Source: Brachionus koreanus (taxonomy: Eukaryota > Rotifera > Eurotatoria > Ploima > Brachionidae). From it: a stretch of 64,000 nucleotides of DNA. Below, in pieces: positions 36,900 through 49,339 of this stretch. The stretch covers positions 2,335,267 to 2,399,266 of the forward strand of contig PJRA01000263.1 in the NCBI GenBank assembly GCA_016987375.1, given 5' to 3'. The position numbers and the translations under genes are program-made. The notes beneath the pieces are model-generated. The model was not told where the DNA came from. It saw nothing but the letters and a program-made list of their open reading frames with translations, and made no database searches. The stretch's first letter is position 1. Every line of letters begins with the position of its first letter.

Positions 36900-38263
36900 C
36901 CTTTGCTGATGATACGAAGATCTTATCAACAATTGATAGCTTGAACTCGAATTATAACCTACAATCGGATATAGATAAAGTGTGCAAATGGTCAAAAGAA
37001 TGGTCGACTCAGTTAAATGTAGAAAAATGCAAAGTTGTTCATATTGGCAACAAAAATCCAGAGTTTGATTATAAAGTTGATTCAAAAACCTTGAGTAAGT
37101 CAAATGTTGAAAGGGATTTGGGCATTTACATACAAAGTGATTTAAAATGGACTACTCAATAATTAAACTGGCTAAAAGTTATTATTTTTCTATTTTTAAA
37201 TTGTTTAAGTTCAAATTTGAATCGAAAAACTTTAATGATGTTAATAATTTTTTGGAAAAATATGGGTTATATGCTTTTCAACATAGATTTTTAGAAAGAA
37301 TGTTATCGTTCTCTTTTAAGTCTCTATTCNNNNNNNNNNNNNNNNNNNNNNNNNNNNNNNNNNNNNNNNNNNNNNNNNNNNNNNNNNNNNNNNNNNNNNN
37401 NNNNNNNNNNNNNNNNNNNNNNNNNNNNNNNNNNNNNNNNNNNNNNNNNNNNNNNNNNNNNNNNNNNNNNNNNNNNNNNNNNNNNNNNNNNNNNNNNNNN
37501 NNNNNNNNNNNNNNNNNNNNNNNNNNNNNNNNNNNNNNNNNNNNNNNNNNNNNNNNNNNNNNNNNNNNNNNNNNNNNNNNNNNNNNNNNNNNNNNNNNNN
37601 NNNNNNNNNNNNNNNNNNNNNNNNNNNNNNNNNNNNNNNNNNNNNNNNNNNNNNNNNNNNNNNNNNNNNNNNNNNNNNNNNNNNNNNNNNNNNNNNNNNN
37701 NNNNNNNNNNNNNNNNNNNNNNNNNNNNNNNNNNNNNNNNNNNNNNNNNNNNNNNNNNNNNNNNNNNNNNNNNNNNNNNNNNNNNNNNNNNNNNNNNNNN
37801 NNNNNNNNNNNNNNNNNNNNNNNNNNNNCATAAATGAACTTGAAAGAGTTCAACGAAGAGCAACAAAGTTGATTCCAGAAATTCGTAATTTGGATTATCA
37901 ACAACGCTTGTTAAGGCTAGAGTTAACTAACTTGAGAACAAGAAGATTAAGAGGTGATCTAATTCAGATGTACAAATTGGTAAACAATTACGAACAAATT
38001 AAATTTAATAAAGGAATCAACTACAGTCTTAACACAAAACCTGGTAACAGAAGATGTGAGTTGAGGAGAAATAGCTATTATATTGTCTTACCCGTGAAAG
38101 AATAAAGAACTGTCTTCCAAGATTTAACTTTTTTACAAATAGAGTTGTAAATGGATGGAATAAACTGCCGGAAGATGCAGTAAATGCAAAGAGCATGAAT
38201 AGTTTCAAAGCGAAGCTTGATAGTTTGTTGGCGAAACAAAAAGAAGCGACTGCTACAGCTCTT
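36900..38263 (+). mobile_element. CR1-like non-LTR retrotransposon, 5'-truncated and interrupted by an assembly gap
   Basis: The frame at 36902 opens with SFADDTKIL, the catalytic FADD box of reverse transcriptase, then CKWSKEWSTQLNVEKCKVVH and ERDLGIYIQSDLKW, typical of the CR1-like superfamily. After the N gap come ELERVQRRATKLIPEIR and YQQRLLRLELTNLRTRR. A frameshift near 38085 separates this from RIKNCLPRFNFFTNRVVNGW and PEDAVNAKSMNSFKAKLD, which ends at a TAG at about 38263. The 3' UTR has hairpins (AGCTCTTTAGAGCT, and GCTTAGAT paired with ATCTAAGC) to about 38320. No 5' ORF is visible. Not active as read. Confidence 0.85.
37330..37828. other. Assembly gap (499 Ns)
   Basis: A run of undetermined bases inside the LINE, between the FADD/thumb part and the C-terminal part. 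Gaps in repeats commonly reflect assembly failure. The true length is unknown. Confidence 0.99.
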
Positions 38264-38613
38264 TAGAGCTATGCTTAGATATCATCTAAGCTGCAGTTTA
38301 TACTACTACTAAAGAAAAGAATAATTTTTTATATTTCCTAATTTTTGGGTTATAGATTCCAATCTATAGGTCAAACGAAAGATTCAGGAAAGTTCAAAAA
38401 TTCTTGGATTTTTTATCATTTTTCTAATAATTGCTTTTTTTTTATGAAAATTAAAAAATCAAATTTTAATTTTATTCAACTTCAATATTTAGGTAAACAA
38501 ATGAACTTTTTTGGTCATAGTAATCTATTTAGCAATCTAAAAAGCAAAAAAAAATTTTATTGGAAAAAATAACAAATTAATAAGTGCTCCAGTTCAAGTA
38601 AACAGTGATTTAA

Positions 38614-41600
38614 TTAACGTCCAAAAGGGATTATTTTTGAAGTCGGATAAAATGGAGGTAAAGCATTCATTGATGAAGAAAGACCTCTTGATTTTTTAAA
38701 TTCGTCTTGCTCCTTTTTATCAAGCCACTCATAGTAAGATTTCTGTGCAAGTTCTTTTTTTTTTCTTTTTTCCATTTCTTGAGCTTCTTTTTGCCTCTCT
38801 TCTCTTTTCTTCGAGTTCAATTTTTCCTTAATTTCTTCTTTTTTCTTAGTTTCCCTAAAAAAAATGCTTGCTTATTTCTTTGTGAAAAAACAATGAATTT
38901 TTTTTTTAAATACCAAATATCAAAAGAAACCGGTGGTGGTCGTGGTGGCTTCTTAGTTTCAACACTTTTTTTTTTATTCTCATTTTCTCTTTCTTTTCTT
39001 AATTTTTCTTCTTTTTGCTCTTGTTCATATTCCTTTTTTTTTCGTTTCCATTCATTAAAAGCAAGTTCGGCTTCTTTTTTCTTCTCGAGTTTTTCCTCTT
39101 CGATCTCCTTTTCACTTTTGACACCTTTTTTCAAATTTTTATTTCTCTCTTTGATAGTTTTATCTTTATTTTCTTTCCATATTTCGAAAATTAGCTTAGA
39201 TTTTTGAAGTTTTTCAATAAGCTCCTGAGCTTTTCTCTCTTCTTGGTTCTTTTGAGCAAGCTTGGCTTCTTTGAGTTTTTGCTGGGCATCTTGCATCTTT
39301 TTCAAATACCATTCGGTATAAATATTCTCTCTTAGACTGGCACTATCGTTCATTATATCTTGTTTTGAGCAGTTCAATTCATTATTTAGACGAGCACTCT
39401 GAACTTGTAATCTAGTTTGGGTTCTAGGTTTTACATTTGAATATTTTGAATTTAAAGGTCGCTCAGCTCGAGAAGATGCTGATAAACTTCTAGTGCGTGA
39501 AGCTCCAACTTCTTCTTTTTGACGGTTCCTGCTATACCGTTCCAATTTTAGCATTTCTTCGAGTGAAGGCTTACTCGGATATTTCAATTCGTTGGTAAGT
39601 TCTTTTAAATTTTTCAATCGCAAACTATCTTCCATTGTATTTTCTACTACTTCAATGGCTTCTTCAATTTTTTTCGATGATTCTGTCATATTTTTTGTTC
39701 TTGCTTCTCGTCTTTAAAAGTTATTTTAATTTCATTTATAAAATAACAAACAAAACAAAAATAATTACGATAAACGCTTTTGTTCTCTTTCGCGCTGTAA
39801 TTTTTCTGTTATGTTTTTATCATCAATTGTTTCTTCAATCTCAGGATCTCTTTCCAATTTACGTGAATTTTTTCTTTCGCCTTCAAATTTTGATTCACTA
39901 AAATCAAATTTTATTTAGAATAAATGTGCTAAAAAAGTTGAACTTTAATTTAGAAAAAAATATCTTTAAAAAATTTATGAAAAAGGTGAATTAAAAAAAA
40001 ATAAAAACAAACATATTTGAGTTTTTTTTATGATAGCCGATATATCAAAATGTATGTTTAAAACCTCAAGATTCATCAAAACATTAAGCTTCAGAATATT
40101 TTAATTTTTTTTAACTTTTCGAATATTAAATTAAAAAAACTTAATTTTAATAATCACAAGAAATGAGCAAATTTTGAAGTTATATAAAATTATTTTAAAT
40201 CTGTCAAAACAATAGATTCAAGTTAAAATTTTTTAATGTTGCTTTCAATTGAAAAATTTTATAAAAAATTCCGAAAATATCTGATTTTTAAATAAATCAT
40301 TTTTTAATTATTGAAGCATTCAATTTGATATAAATAAAAAACTTATATTATTTCTAATTGAATTTAAAAAAAAACATTTTGAAAAGATTTTTCGATCAGC
40401 CAAAAAACTTGGCCAGTTCAATTATTACTCGACTAGAGGTTTGTGAAATTTAGTAAAAAAGAACAAAGAAAAATTTTAGAAATTCTAATAAATTTTTTTC
40501 CTAACGATATAAAGTAAGCTCTGTAAATACAACATGGTTTAAATTTCTAAGTTGCAATTTGTAAAACATTCTGATAAAACTCTGAAAATTTAGCATAACT
40601 TAAATTTGGAAAAATTTGACTGTAGTGCATTTTGCACATCATTAGCAAACTTTCAAAATTGATGCCACAATAAATGTTGCACTATGTTGCATTTACAGAA
40701 CTTGAAAAATCTTTTGAAAAAAAAAAGTTATAACCATTATTAGTATTAATTTCTGTTTTATTTGTTTATTTTGTACCAAATTTCACAAAATCACCCTAGT
40801 CAAATTTTTTTCAACAGGTTAGTCACATAACAGAAAAAAACCCAAATTTAATAACGTTGCTAAAATCAAATTGAGGCTTTAAAAAGCAAATCTTTAAATT
40901 AAATTAATCTTTTTTTCTGTGAGAAATTTTTATTAAAATTATTGGCAAAACTCTGATTTGACTAAACGATTTAAATTGTAATGCTAAGACATTGTAATAC
41001 TATAATGAATTATTATGCAGGCATAAATTTAAAGCAGAACATTGAATTATATTGAATGTTTGCTAAAAATTATGATTCTAAAAAAAACTTAAAATCAAAA
41101 AATATTTTAAACTTTTTTAAGCTTTAGTAATTTTTGAGCATGAATATTAAAATTTGATAATTTGCTTGAAAATCTCCTCCTTAACTTAGAATTCAGAAAA
41201 ATTTGTGAAATTTTTATTTTAAGTTAGTTAAAATTTTAGTTATCTATTCCATATGATTATTGCTAGAGCACGAAAAATAATTTTGATTTTATTTTTTGTA
41301 AATAAAATTACTGAAAATAAAAATTTTAAACATTCTATTAGTAGTATATATTTTTTTATATCACCAGAATTGGTGCTAGTTGAATCAAAATTATTAAAAA
41401 AAATATTAAGTCATAGTTTACTTATAATAATTCATTTATATTGCAAAATTTCTTTAAAAAAAGTTTATTCTACAGTTTAGCAAAAAACTGTTTAGAAAAC
41501 GAAACAATTGGAATGTTTTTTCATGTAAATTTTTTTCAATAAATGTTAAATTTGTTTTCATTCTAGCTAAATACTTTTGGATAACCCTCAAGCTGTTAAA

Positions 41601-44456
41601 AAATAGAAATATTTAAAAAAATTTCAGACTTTATGACCGAATTTCTCTTTAGTTGTAAAATCCCAATAAATGTTAAAAAATGTATTGTATTACTTCAAGG
41701 ATATTTATTGGTATTACGCGAAAAATAGTTCGAATAAATTTTAATTAAGCATTTAATAAGCATTGAGGGTGGAGGGTTCAAAACCCGTTGAGGGTGGAAA
41801 AATCTTCAAAATGTCTCTGCAATACGGGACGCATGTTTAAACCCCTTTCATCAAAAAATGGGGGATCGGTTTCGACTGGGTAAAATTTTCAGTGTAGATG
41901 ATCAACGCGATGTAGTAGCCTCTGTGTCAGATCGGAGCTGTTGCTCAAAAAGGCACTTGAAAAGGAGATGAGCTCCTCCCCATTATCTACTTGGATAGAA
42001 TAGGGTAAAAAAAAAAATTTAATAAGCATTGGAATCATAAACATTCGAGAAAATATTTATGAAATTTAATCATAAAATAATTAGCTTTAAAAAATTATTA
42101 TGACATTTTTAAATTTCTGAAAAAAAATTTGTCCTTTAAAATCAATATTTTAAAATTATTTATGATGCTTTAAAAATCTATTAAAATTGTTTTTTTATTG
42201 TCGTCATAATTAAGTTTGGAAAAAAAGATTTAGAAAAAGTTCTCTTCAATTGACAAGTTTTTCTGAATTTTGACTGAGAATAAAAATTTTTGATTCTTAG
42301 CATGGTTAGAAATAATTATATTCATATTTGTAAAAGAAGTAAGAATAAGAAAACTGATTTAAAATTATAGAAAAGTTTTATTTGAAGCGGTTATCATACA
42401 GCAATTCATTTGCTTTCACTAATGGTTCAAAACATCAAATGTAAATCGTATTTCTCTATAATTTCAGTTCTTTATAATTATTACTTTGAGCTTTTAAGAT
42501 CAAAGAACACTGTTGGCCAGATAACCCCTAAAAGTTGACGTTGACCTTCCTGATGACTGCGAAGGAATAACTTTTTTTTCTATTATCATAAAAATTTTTC
42601 TTAAACTCAAATGCTTAATATAAATTATTTTTTTTTAAATTTCATTTTTAAGTTGAATTTGTTTTATGTATAAACAAACTAAATAACCTGTTTATAACAT
42701 TTTTTTTGAATGAAAAAATTTTTGTTTTCTTAAATAAATGCGTAATTGAAAATAAAAGAACTTAGTTTATTACTCTTGGATAAATTTTTCATTAGCATTT
42801 TATCTTGGTGTTAATAAGCTTTTTTTTCTAAAAATAATCTGATATTTAATCATGAAATAAAACAATGTGTATTTTTCAAAAAAGAATACTATTAACTTTA
42901 ATTATAATAGTGCTTTTTCTAAATTAGAAATTAATGTGACATAAGGTCTTATATTTAATAAAAATGAATTTGAAAATGAAAAAAATACTAGTCAAATTTC
43001 AAGAGAAAAGAGTGAATTGTTTTCAGGTTTGTATAGAAATTTATTCTCTGAGTTAAATGCGTAATTTCATTTTTATCTTAAATTAGAAATTTATTGCTAA
43101 ATTTTTTCACATTTTTGTGCTTTTCTTATTTGATTATTAGCTAATTTTTTCTTTTATTTCACCCACAAAATTTACCTTAATTAAACCAAAGATTTTCTTT
43201 TTTTTTAAATTTAAAAAAAAAAGTTTGTTTTTATCACAACTAATACAAAAATCTTTTTTACTTTTGCACTTTTTTTTCTACACAATTTGACAAAAAAAAA
43301 TATTTTAGCTTTGTTAAACTTAAAATTGATAAAAAAGACCTTTCTTAATTTTGAGTATTTTTTTTTACCTGTTATCTTGTTTGATTTGATTTTTTATTTG
43401 TTCTATTAAAAAAAAGATAATTAATTTAATTTAAAAATGCATTTTTAAAATTTAAATGCTAACCTTCACTTATTTCATCCTTCTTTGAATTTTCGTCATC
43501 ATCGTCTAAAGATGAACGATTTCTACCAGGTGACTTTGGTGAATCAGATTTGGATCTCAAGTAGCGAGGCGAATTTGATCTAGACTGTTTGGAATGCTCT
43601 TCATCTAAACCATAACGAGAATCGCTTCTGGTAGGTGTAGTCTTGCCACTTAGAGAATTTTCTTCAAGAATATCATTTTCTCGTGTGTGCATTTTTTTTG
43701 AATAAAAATTTGATTTTGCATTTAAGCCACTTTCGATTCGTTTGTACCTTGATTCTTTTGTTGGAGTAGCAATGCGACTTTTTCTATTTCCATAATCCCC
43801 AAATTCATCCAACTCATCCCCACGCTTATCTAATAAGTAAAAAATTTTAAAAAATAAACTTCAAGGTTTATTAGTTAGATCAACTTTTCATCAAAGTGTC
43901 AGTGTTCATTGGTCGTCTCATTGTTCTCATCATATCAATGCTGTCCAAACTGTCTCTTTCGTTTTTAGAGCTATGAGGACTTCTAGGTTTCGACATCCTC
44001 TTGCTGAATATATCTTCATCGTCATCTCTACTTTGGCTGCGACTTTGGGAAATTTTTGGATATTTGAGCGATGAGTCCTCAAAACTTCGAGGGCTCTTAG
44101 GCGACACGTTTTTTCCTTTTGAGGAAGAGCTTAAACGTCTAGGGCTAACATCCTCATCAGATCTTTCAGCTGAATACTTTTTCTGTTCATTCCTTCGGAA
44201 CTGGGCCATTTTGTCGTCTCTGGGTGATCTTGCTGAAAGTAGGGAGCGTCCCGACAAAGATGATCGACCAGATTTTGGCGATTTCAGTGACACAGCTTAA
44301 AGAGTTAATTTTGAAAAAAAATTTTTATAAAAAAAAAAATTAGTTACATTTGCTTGTTTCGTCTTCATCTTCGGAATCGGTGAATCCTGTCTTAGAGACT
44401 TGCTTTTTGTTTCGAATCATTTGGCTAAACTCTTTATTAAGAGCCTTGTTGTTCAT
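38614..44456 (-). CDS. MAP9: Microtubule-associated protein 9 (MAP9/ASAP)
   Basis: MAP9 stabilises spindle and axonemal microtubules. Seven exons join in frame: 44456-44348, 44295-43885, 43829-43464, 43402-43369, 39897-39769, 39711-38914 and 38854-38614, giving 695 residues (human about 647). The amino half is Ser/Arg/Asp-rich and disordered (SLKSPKSGRSSLSGRSLLSA, repeated SPR motifs). The carboxyl half is a basic/acidic helix with the repeated F/Y-x-x-W signature: IYTEWYLKKM, IFEIWKENKDK, AFNEWKRKKKEYE, SYYEWLDKKEQDEF. It ends ALPPFYPTSKIIPFGR, matching the ALPPWSPPSR end of vertebrate MAP9. The 34-bp exon 4 is the least certain. The 3.5-kb intron 4 contains a SINE and a dispersed repeat. 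Confidence 0.88.
40490..40800 (+). repeat. Dispersed repeat, copy B (partner at 5590-5880)
   Basis: Same ordered blocks as the copy at 5590-5880, in the same orientation, including GACTGTAGTGCATTTTGCA and TTTGTTTATTTTGTACC. It lies in MAP9 intron 4. Noncoding; class unknown. Confidence 0.55.
41766..42016 (+). mobile_element. tRNA-derived SINE, 5'-truncated, with perfect target-site duplication
   Basis: Flanked by a perfect 15-bp direct repeat, ATTTAATAAGCATTG, at 41751-41765 and 42017-42031. The element starts just before the B-box-like GGGTTCAAAACCC, so the A-box part is missing. It is colinear with the SINE at 26328-26625 (CGACTGGGTAAAA, AGTGTAGATGATCA, GATCGGAGCTGTTGCTCAA, GGAGATGAGC blocks) and ends in GGATAGAATAGGGT plus an A run. 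The clean duplication indicates a fairly recent insertion into MAP9 intron 4. Confidence 0.85.
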
Positions 44457-45160
44457 TATAAAAATTATGAGTCTTAATGAAATTTAGTTTACTGGACAAT
44501 ATTAGATATTTGTGGACGGCAAGCAAGAAAACTATTTTTAGTTGTGTCTAGTTGTTATAGAAATAGAGGCTATTTTGTCAAAAAATAATTTATTACGTTC
44601 AACAAATTCTCAAACTAATTTAGAAATTTTTCTTTATATTTATTTCGGCCATTTAAAATTTTAAATAATGTTGTAACCATAGCAACAAATTCATGTGATT
44701 TAGCAGGAATTTCACAATACTGAGAAAATTCATTTCTTGTTTAATTTCAAATGTATAATTTAAATAGTTTTGTTTTTTTGTATTTATTTTATTTTAAATT
44801 TTTTTTTATTTAGTAAAAAAAATGTTCCTCTTTTCAAATTAGTTTTTAAAAACTTTTAATTTTACTTTAATAATTTTTGTCAATTAGCTGAACGCATATG
44901 CCTATTCAAGGTTTATGCACTCAAGCTCTCATGTATCAAATAATCATAAAATATTTTTATTTATTGCAAATTTCTAGTGAAATAATTATTTTATCGAAAG
45001 CAAAATAGATACTTGAAAAAAAATTAGATGCAAAAATTTTCGTGCAAAATAAAATTAAAATAATTTTTTTTTCATATAGATATTAACGCAAAGATAAAAT
45101 CAGCTTTGAAGCTGCCTTTTTGCCAGCTTGATATATTGTGAGTTTCATCCGAATTTAAAA
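44457..45160. promoter_or_regulatory. Shared divergent promoter region, MAP9 / MKK7
   Basis: A 704-bp interval between two divergently transcribed genes, so both promoters probably lie here. It is AT-rich, and I see no confident TATA, initiator or RFX/X-box. The assignment rests on gene orientation only. Confidence 0.4.
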
Positions 45161-47829
45161 ATGAGTCGCTTTAACAAAAAATTAAATTCATTTGGTGAAC
45201 CATCACCAACTCTTAGCGCTCAGCCTAATACAAACATCATTTCCTCGATTCCTTTAATTAGTCCGTCATCATCAACGCGAAACATTTCAGGTTCGAGCCT
45301 GTCAAACTCGTCAAATGTTGTTCCTCTACCTAACATTACTCCGAACACAAATACTCAAAGACATTCCAACAATGAGTTCAACAAAAATCACCCAAACTTA
45401 AATTTTGCTAATTCCAATTCAACTCCAACTATTAAATTTAGCAACTTATTCACAAATATCAAGGAAAAAAAAGACCAAAGCAAATTGGATGAAGCCAAAA
45501 TCCTTTTTGAAAATGAAAATAGTCCAAAAAATCAGAATAGTAGTAAGCAAAAATAAAAATTTTAGTTTAAAATTTTTTCTAAAACTATGATTTAAAATTT
45601 AGATAGGCTCTCAGTTCTTTCGCAAATAAATGGTAGTCTTTCTGATCAAACACTCACCCCTGGTAGATTTATGATAAACAAAAGTGAATTGAAAGGATGT
45701 ATGAAATTTATTTATGAGTTTATTTTGAAAATATAATTTTTAAATTATTTTTAAAGTAAAATTCGACAATGGATATTTTGCCGAGCCAAAAAATTCAAAA
45801 CGTTTCAATTTAGATATACCTAAAAAAAATGCAGTTTATTTTGATTTGAATGATTCTTTCAGTACAAGTTCATCAAAAGCTAATTCTTCACTTTTACCCA
45901 ATTTTACTCCTTCCAGATCGTCATCGGCATCGTCAGTTTCTCTTTCGTCATCAACTGCATCACTGTCAAGACTGTACGAATTCAAATAAATATTGAGTTT
46001 AATTGAATAATCTTTTTTTTTTTGCAAAGAGAAGCAATTGATTCAGATAAGTTCAGAAAAATTAAGATGAATTCTGGATATTTGCTGATTGGCGACAAAA
46101 GAATTGAAGTAAAAATGAATCAATTAGTTAAAATTTCGACTCTAGGAAATGGAACTAGCGGAGTTGTTTACAAAATGATGCACAAACCTACTGGCTTTGA
46201 AATAGCTGTTAAAGTAAATTTTTTTTTCATTTAGTTTTTATAAAAAAAATAGATACTAAATCATTTACTTAGTTTTTTTTTTAATTTGAGTATTTAAACA
46301 AATAAAAAAATTATCTATAATTAAGATTAGTTATTAAATATTGTATTTAATTAGTAGTTTTTAATTTATTAATTGAAAAAAAATTGATAACGAATTTATC
46401 AACTAAGGTAATGAGATATTGCCTGATTAATGTTTCATCCAGTAATGATATCACGGCATTTGAATTTTTTAATCATTCTTAACTTCTACTATACATGTTT
46501 CATGAGCTGCTTCTGATCAACAGCACTAAAATTTCAAAATTTTTCATTCCATAAAAAGGAAGTTTTAATATCAGAAAATTAAGAACATTATTTTGAAGAG
46601 AATTCAATTTTGTATATGTTCTTATGACATTTTATCCATTTAGAGAAAAAACTAAGTTTTATGACTAGGCCCTAATATTTAGACATTTTTTACCAATTGA
46701 GTAAACGGTTTGGTTTTACAACAATTCCTTGTTATAAAAAGAAATAAGAAATTTTAAAAAATTAAAATCTATTGATTAGCTGTTGGCTTTACATTTTTGA
46801 ATTATCATCAATTTTAACCATGTAAAATTTTGTTATTTCATCTCCAGAAAAATTCAAAATTTTATTTTCTATGCTTAAAATCAAAGAAATTTAAGATAAA
46901 TTAAAAAAAGAATAATGATTGTCTATTAAAATCAATTTTTTTTATGTTTAAAAACAAAAATGAAAGGCTCTTTTTAAAATAGAATATTTATTTAAGTATT
47001 TTTTTTAGCAAATGAATATATCGAGCATCGAACAAGAAAATAAACGAATCTTAACAGATGTAGACGTAATAGCTAAAAGCAATAACTGTAAGAATATAGT
47101 CAAGTGTCTTGGATACATAATATCCGAGAGTGATGTTTGTATTTTTATGGAATTAATGATGGCAAGTTTTGATAAATTACTTTTGTTAAATAATGGACCT
47201 CTGCCGGAAAGAATAATCGGAAAATTGTCTGTATCAATTCTGAGTGCACTTAACTATTTGAAAGAAGAACACAATATGATGCATAGAGGTAAAAATTTAA
47301 AATAAAAGCTTTTTAGTTTTTAATATTTTTTATTCAAGACATAAAACCATCGAATATTCTAATTGATCAAAATGGAGAAATTAAATTGTGTGATTTTGGA
47401 ATTAGTGGAAGATTGGAAAATTCAAGGGCATTTAGTAAAAATAATATTGGAAATTTGGGAAGTGCCGGATACACTGCTCCTGAACGCATCGGCTCGACTA
47501 CAAACAACTATGATGTAAGAGCCGACGTTTGGAGTTTTGGCATATCTGTAGTTGAGTTTGCTAACGGTGAATTCCCATACAAAAATTGCACATCTGAATT
47601 CGAAATTTTGACTTCGATTATGGATAAGGATCCTCCGAAACTCGAGGGTGATCAATTCAGTGAAATGTTCAAATCGTTTATTAATAGCTGTTTAGAAAAA
47701 GATTTTGAAAAAAGACCAAAGTACAATACTTTATTAAACCATGAATTTATAATATATTACCAAAAAACCGAGGTGGATGTTAAAAATTGGCTTTATGAAA
47801 TTTTAAACGATAAAAATCAACTTGAATAA
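45161..47829 (+). CDS. MAP2K7: MAP kinase kinase 7 (MKK7, JNK kinase)
   Basis: MKK7 is the dual-specificity kinase that activates JNK. A Ser/Asn-rich leader of about 250 residues includes a JNK-docking-like KRFNLDI. YLLIGDKRIEVKMNQL opens the kinase homology, as in vertebrate MKK7. The kinase core has the glycine loop LGNGTSGVVYK, catalytic lysine AVKQM, ENKRILTDVDVI, HRDIKPSNIL (spliced across 47287-47339), DFGISGRL, APERI, RADVWSFGIS and KRPKYNTLLNHEFI. It ends with the WLYEIL segment. The activation loop reads SRAFS with four extra residues before APER, against SKAKT in vertebrates. The kinase intron at 46214-47009 is unusually long (about 800 bp). Start ATG at 45161. Confidence 0.92.
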
Positions 47830-48421
47830 AGATTAGAAAACTAATTCAGAATCTGAAATTCAGAAGCTTGTTGAATAATTAAAGAAAAAAGATGTAAATA
47901 TATTTTGATGAAAAATTGAACTTCAATTTTGATGAAATGAATAGTCTGAAATGACCAGTGTCACAGGATTTTATTGAAAAGATTTCAATTTTTAAATAAA
48001 ATTATCCAATACCTGTGAATGTGCCTTGTTAATTTTAATTAGTTTTTTACGTAGTCTTTAATTTGAATTTTTTTTTAATTGTATTAAATAAAATTTTTTA
48101 TTAAAATTTTTTTCAAGTTATTTTTTGGTTTTTTTTTAGAGCTAAAAATATCAATCAATAAGAAAAAATATTGTTCAAATTATTCTTTCTCGATATTGAA
48201 TTTTTTAAATATTTTATTTGAAAGAAAGTTCAAAATAAAATTCTATACTTAATTAGTGTCGAAAATAAATTAATAATTAAAAAAAAAAGTTCAAGTACAT
48301 TTATTGTTGCTAACGATCTAAGTTTTGATTATTCCCTAAATTCTATACATACATTAATAAATTTCATCAAAATTATTTTTGAATTTTTAATACTTTTAAA
48401 AAGAATCTACACATTAAGGAA
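47830..48421. other. Spacer, no gene seen
   Basis: About 590 bp of AT-rich sequence between the MKK7 stop and the PACRGL start. It should hold the MKK7 3' UTR and the PACRGL promoter; no specific site stands out. Confidence 0.4.
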
Positions 48422-49339
48422 ATGTCCTTTTCCAGGGCAGGGCTTTCAAAGCCATCTTCTTCAAGTATGAAAATTATTAACTTTTTGTTTATTATTTTTA
48501 TTAAATTTACTAGATGCAAGTACTGAATCAGCGACAACTTCAGCAAAATCTTTTAAGCCATCGGATAAATTAAATCCCAAAACAGTCGATTTTGTAATTT
48601 AAGAAAAAAATTACTAATCTTGTTTAACTATTTTTTCTAGTTTAATACGCGAGAAATACAAAAAACTGCATTTGGTACAATCTATACAAATGGCGGAATT
48701 CCATGCAGACTTGTTCATGGCAGTGTAAAAAACAAATTAATGTGGAACACACCTCCTGAAAAAGTTCCATTCGATCCAATTCTTGTAATTCTTGCCGAAG
48801 TATGATTAACTAAAATTGTAATTTTACTTATGCCAAATTTTTACTCATAATATAAAGGGTCTAAGGGAAACACAGCATCCTTTTAATTTTGTAGCCCGAG
48901 AGGGTTTTAAAGACTTGTTGCAAACGCATAATGCAAGCGAAAAAGCCATTGAGATTTTACCTAAATTGATAATACCTATTAAAAATGCCATAGTATTAAT
49001 TATAAATTATTGTTTAAAATAGCATCTTTAGTTTTTCTAAGGTTTTAGATAATGATGAAATTTTCGAATCTGGACTGAATGCACTGGTGCAGTTGAGTGA
49101 TGCAGTCGGAAGTTGTTTAAATGCACATATAAAAATCTATCTAAGCATTGTATATAACTTTTTTTCTAGAATTATTTTTAATTAATCGATTATCAAAATT
49201 AAAGTTATGTCGAAGATTGACTCAAAGAAAATACAAAGATCAAGTGACTGATGCTTTAAATAAATTTGAACAAAACGGAGGAAAGGAAGTAGTTCCAATT
49301 ATTAAAACTAAGATTCCGACATACAATAGTGTAACCTGA
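48422..49339 (+). CDS. PACRGL: PACRG-like protein (PACRGL)
   Basis: PACRGL is a paralog of the axonemal inner-junction protein PACRG, with an armadillo/HEAT-like fold. Six exons join in frame, giving about 210 residues. FKPSDKLNPKTVDF, TIYTNGGIPCRLVHGSVK, PFDPILVILAEGLRETQHP, LPKLIIPIKNAI and SGLNALVQLSDAVG are almost colinear with vertebrate PACRGL. The last intron must end at 49203 (AAAG, then TTATGTCG) to give an uninterrupted HIKIYLSILCRRLTQRKYKD. It ends KTKIPTYNSVT, the family end. Presumed ciliary or microtubule-linked, from family knowledge. Confidence 0.92.

Noticed and set aside
37147..37904. Frames running through the N block
   Set aside because: Artefact of translating undetermined bases.
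38707..39207. 166-residue Phe/Ser-rich plus-strand frame
   Set aside because: Antisense of the Lys/Glu-rich MAP9 coiled coil, which explains its composition.
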